From an uncultured Eubacteriales bacterium (lineage in GTDB: Bacteria > Bacillota > Clostridia > Peptostreptococcales > Anaerovoracaceae): a stretch of 7,989 nucleotides of DNA. The position numbers and the translations under genes are program-made. A model generated the notes under the pieces. It saw only the letters and a program-made list of their open reading frames with translations, ran no database searches and was not told the DNA's origin. The stretch is from positions 2,797 to 10,785 of the forward strand of contig CACWYF010000057.1 in the NCBI GenBank assembly GCA_902765035.1, written 5' to 3'. This document shows, piece by piece, positions 6,858-7,989 of this stretch (positions within the stretch are counted from its first letter, which is position 1; every line of letters begins with the position of its first letter).

Positions 6858-6896
6858 GCCACCGCCAGGTACAATTTAGATACCTTGCCCGGCGGC
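6858..6896. repeat. Imperfect inverted repeat carrying the candidate nick sequence TACCTTG/C
   Basis: GCCACCGCCAGGTA (6858-6871) and TACCTTGCCCGGCGGC (6881-6896) form an imperfect inverted repeat around CAATTTAGA, perfect at AGGTA/TACCT. The right arm reads TACCTTG|CCCGGC, matching 7 of 8 positions of the P-type nick consensus YATCYTG|Y, and the following CCGGC is as in RP4. A nick would fall between 6887 and 6888 on the + strand. The consensus is recalled from known oriTs; cleavage here is inference. Confidence 0.45.
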
Positions 6897-6898
6897 GA

Positions 6899-6949
6899 TG
6901 CTACCGATTTGATGCTGCATTTTACGCTTTTGATACCAAATCGGTAGCA
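6899..6949. repeat. Perfect 13-bp inverted repeat TGCTACCGATTTG / CAAATCGGTAGCA
   Basis: Arms at 6899-6911 and 6937-6949 are identical in inverse and separated by 25 nt. Neither strand has a following T run, so an intrinsic terminator is unlikely. It lies just downstream of the parR-like stop codon and directly beside the candidate nick region. It is a good candidate binding site for a dimeric ribbon-helix-helix protein (ParR-like or MobC-like). Confidence 0.7.
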
Positions 6950-6973
6950 GGCCTACATGTCCACATTGTGGCT

Positions 6974-7378
6974 TCAATTCAGCCCTAGGAAGTCAAAATC
7001 AATGTCATCTGCAGCATCTTCATCTTTCTCCTCGATAGCTGTAGTATCGGCAGTGATCTGTCCGAACGCATAGCCCTCAGGGGTGAATCCTGCAGCGCAT
7101 GCCATATAGCCTGCGAGGAAAGAGGGGAGAGTACGTTCAATCGCTTTTTCAGCAGCACGCTCTACAGTTTCAGAGATATCCGATAGAGTAATGATGCTTT
7201 CGGCATTCCTTACGGATTCACATGTCTCTTCCGACAGCAGCTCGATCAGAGCCTGTATAACTGTCTGGCTGTATGATGAGAATCTGTTTTTATCCCTGTT
7301 CTGCAGGAGCTGCCAAGCCTTGAGGTGCATCTCGTTGTCCATGTCGAAGCGTATATTGGCTGTTCTTGTCTTACTCAT
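6974..7378 (-). CDS. ParR-like ribbon-helix-helix partition adaptor
   Basis: A 134-residue protein directly downstream of a ParM-like actin gene. In the original frame the ParM stop and this start overlap as ATGA. Residues about 5-47 (RTANIRFDMDNEMHLKAWQL, then SYSQTVIQALIELL) fit a ribbon-helix-helix DNA-binding fold, as in ParR proteins that bind centromere repeats. The middle is helical (about 60-100). The C-terminus is strongly acidic (EEKDEDAADDIDFDF), a suitable tail for contacting an actin-like filament, as in ParR. The assignment rests on gene order, size and fold pattern rather than on a diagnostic motif. A GGAGG site 8 nt before ATG 7378 (complement CCTCC at 7387-7391) allows independent translation even though the upstream frame is broken. 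A simple regulatory CopG-like protein is the alternative. Confidence 0.65.
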   Translation of the reverse strand: MSKTRTANIRFDMDNEMHLKAWQLLQNRDKNRFSSYSQTVIQALIELLSEETCESVRNAESIITLSDISETVERAAEKAIERTLPSFLAGYMACAAGFTPEGYAFGQITADTTAIEEKDEDAADDIDFDFLGLN

Positions 7379-7989
7379 TTGCGGTTCCTCCAGCTAAGTG
7401 CAACCACATACTCATAGCCTTTGGCATTGGCGCAGATATCATCTATGATCTCGACTCTCTCGGGATCATACTTGCCAAAGTTCTTGATTACTTGCCAAAG
7501 TTCTTGATGATTACTGCGCCGCCTCCGACAATGTGCAGTCTTACAAGATCCGGGTTATATTCATACTTCTTGAGAGTTGAGAATATCTCAGCAGCATATT
7601 CTTCAGCGACCTTACGTATGATGGAGAGATATTTCTCTGGAATATCTGCTGTACCGAATCTCAGCACTCTTTCAACGGTAGCGGGCTCGATACTCGCGCC
7701 GGTCTCTTCCATCACAGCATTTAGCACCTTGATCATGCACTCATTGGTCCCAAGCTTCTCGGTCCAACACTTCTCCTCAATCGGCTTCTTGTCGACGATA
7801 TACATGATGTTCATGGTTCCGTTTCCGATATCTGCGACCATATGCGTACCCTGATATTTCCCGACTGACTGAGCAACAGCAGGGTAGCCCTGAGGGAGCA
7901 CTGTGCAGCCTGTAAGCTTCACGCGGAAGTCCTTGCCGTTATACCTGAATGAAAGCTTTTTCTTTCTCGTGAGATATGAACTGAAGTCT
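7375..7989 (-). pseudogene. parM: ParM-like actin ATPase, 5' end outside the window, frameshifted near the C-terminus
   Basis: This actin-like plasmid segregation ATPase would polymerise into filaments that push sister DNA copies apart via a ParR adaptor. The frame is open from the window edge (residues DFSSYLTRKKKLSFRYNGKD) to 7488. Visible landmarks are VLPQGYPAV, the phosphate-2 loop VADIGNGTMNIMYI and the adenosine motif HIVGGGAVIIKNFG, typical of the ParM/StbA family. After NFGK a stop (7488-7490) appears because of the 20-bp tandem duplication. Removing one copy restores a frame for 31 more residues (YDPERVEIIDDICANAKGYE and on, ending SWRNRK) to TGA 7375-7377, which overlaps the parR-like start as ATGA. 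The restored tail reads as natural family sequence, so the break is a recent change or a sequencing or assembly artefact. Whether the truncated protein, lacking the last helix region, still works is unknown. Confidence 0.85.
7469..7508. repeat. Perfect 20-bp tandem duplication
   Basis: The unit TACTTGCCAAAGTTCTTGAT occurs at 7469-7488 and again, identical and adjacent, at 7489-7508. As 20 is not a multiple of 3, it shifts the reading frame of the ParM-like gene and creates the stop at 7488-7490. Confidence 0.97.

Larger units (their letters stand above)
6653..6973. other. Non-coding region, candidate origin of transfer (oriT) and/or partition site
   Basis: This 321-nt stretch between the parR-like and MobC-like genes holds no convincing gene on either strand. 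It is dense in inverted repeats (6734-6760, 6858-6896 and 6899-6949), has a G-rich patch (GGGGGTTTGGGGG at 6705-6717), and contains the hexamer GATTTG five times in two orientations. TACCTTG then CCCGGC (6881-6893, + strand) resembles the RP4-type nick region TATCCTG/CCCGGC. Its place directly in front of a MobC-like gene fits an oriT. A ParR-binding centromere is the alternative. The leader and promoter of the MobC-int transcript should also lie here, but no clear -35/-10 pair was found. Confidence 0.5.

Noticed and set aside
7366..7854. A 162-codon open frame on the + strand opposite the ParM-like gene
   Set aside because: It is a shadow of the ParM-like reading on the other strand, which has clear actin-family motifs; no ribosome site was seen.
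1..7989. CRISPR array, insertion sequence or riboswitch
   Set aside because: No regularly spaced repeats, no transposase or terminal repeats, and no recognisable riboswitch core were seen; the only tandem repeats are the 20-bp pair and the 10-bp pair.

Overview
The window looks like a piece of a Clostridia-type (Firmicutes) chromosome. The evidence is the gene set, moderate base composition, AGGAGG-type ribosome sites, tightly packed or overlapping genes, and a DacF-type DD-carboxypeptidase with a basic C-terminal anchor. The genus cannot be fixed from sequence alone.

Left part (1-4877), ordinary host genes. On the + strand are the last 20 codons of an unidentified protein, a calcineurin-like metallophosphoesterase (63-797), a diacylglycerol-kinase-like lipid kinase (799-1758) and a secreted, membrane-anchored D-Ala-D-Ala carboxypeptidase (1800-3227). 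The first junctions are so tight (TAATG overlap, then 1 nt) that the group probably forms one operon. It ends in a strong intrinsic terminator (3239-3291). A convergent MATE-family transporter (3262-4623, minus) overlaps that terminator with its last codons. Divergent from the MATE gene is a tRNA-Ser(CGA) gene (4786-4877, +) with a near-consensus promoter, encoded CCA and an 11-bp-stem terminator.

Right part (4878-7989), the left end of an integrated mobile element inserted at the 3' end of tRNA-Ser. Reading leftward toward the tRNA on the minus strand are a ParM-like actin ATPase (partial, broken), a ParR-like ribbon-helix-helix protein, a 321-nt non-coding region rich in inverted repeats, a MobC-like mobilisation accessory protein, and a tyrosine recombinase. 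The non-coding region carries a candidate origin of transfer: TACCTTG/CCCGGC resembles the nick region of RP4-type (MOBP) oriTs. The logic is excision and integration (int), DNA transfer (oriT plus MobC; the relaxase would lie outside the window) and stable inheritance of a circular form (ParM/ParR). This fits an integrative conjugative or mobilisable element.

The most concrete anomaly is a perfect 20-bp tandem duplication at 7469-7508 inside the ParM-like gene. It shifts the frame and creates a stop that removes the last 31 residues. Deleting one copy in silico restores an open frame that ends in an ATGA overlap with the parR start. The most interesting unexplained region is 6653-6973, where the hexamer GATTTG occurs five times in both orientations within nested inverted repeats. 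I saw no wholly new system here.
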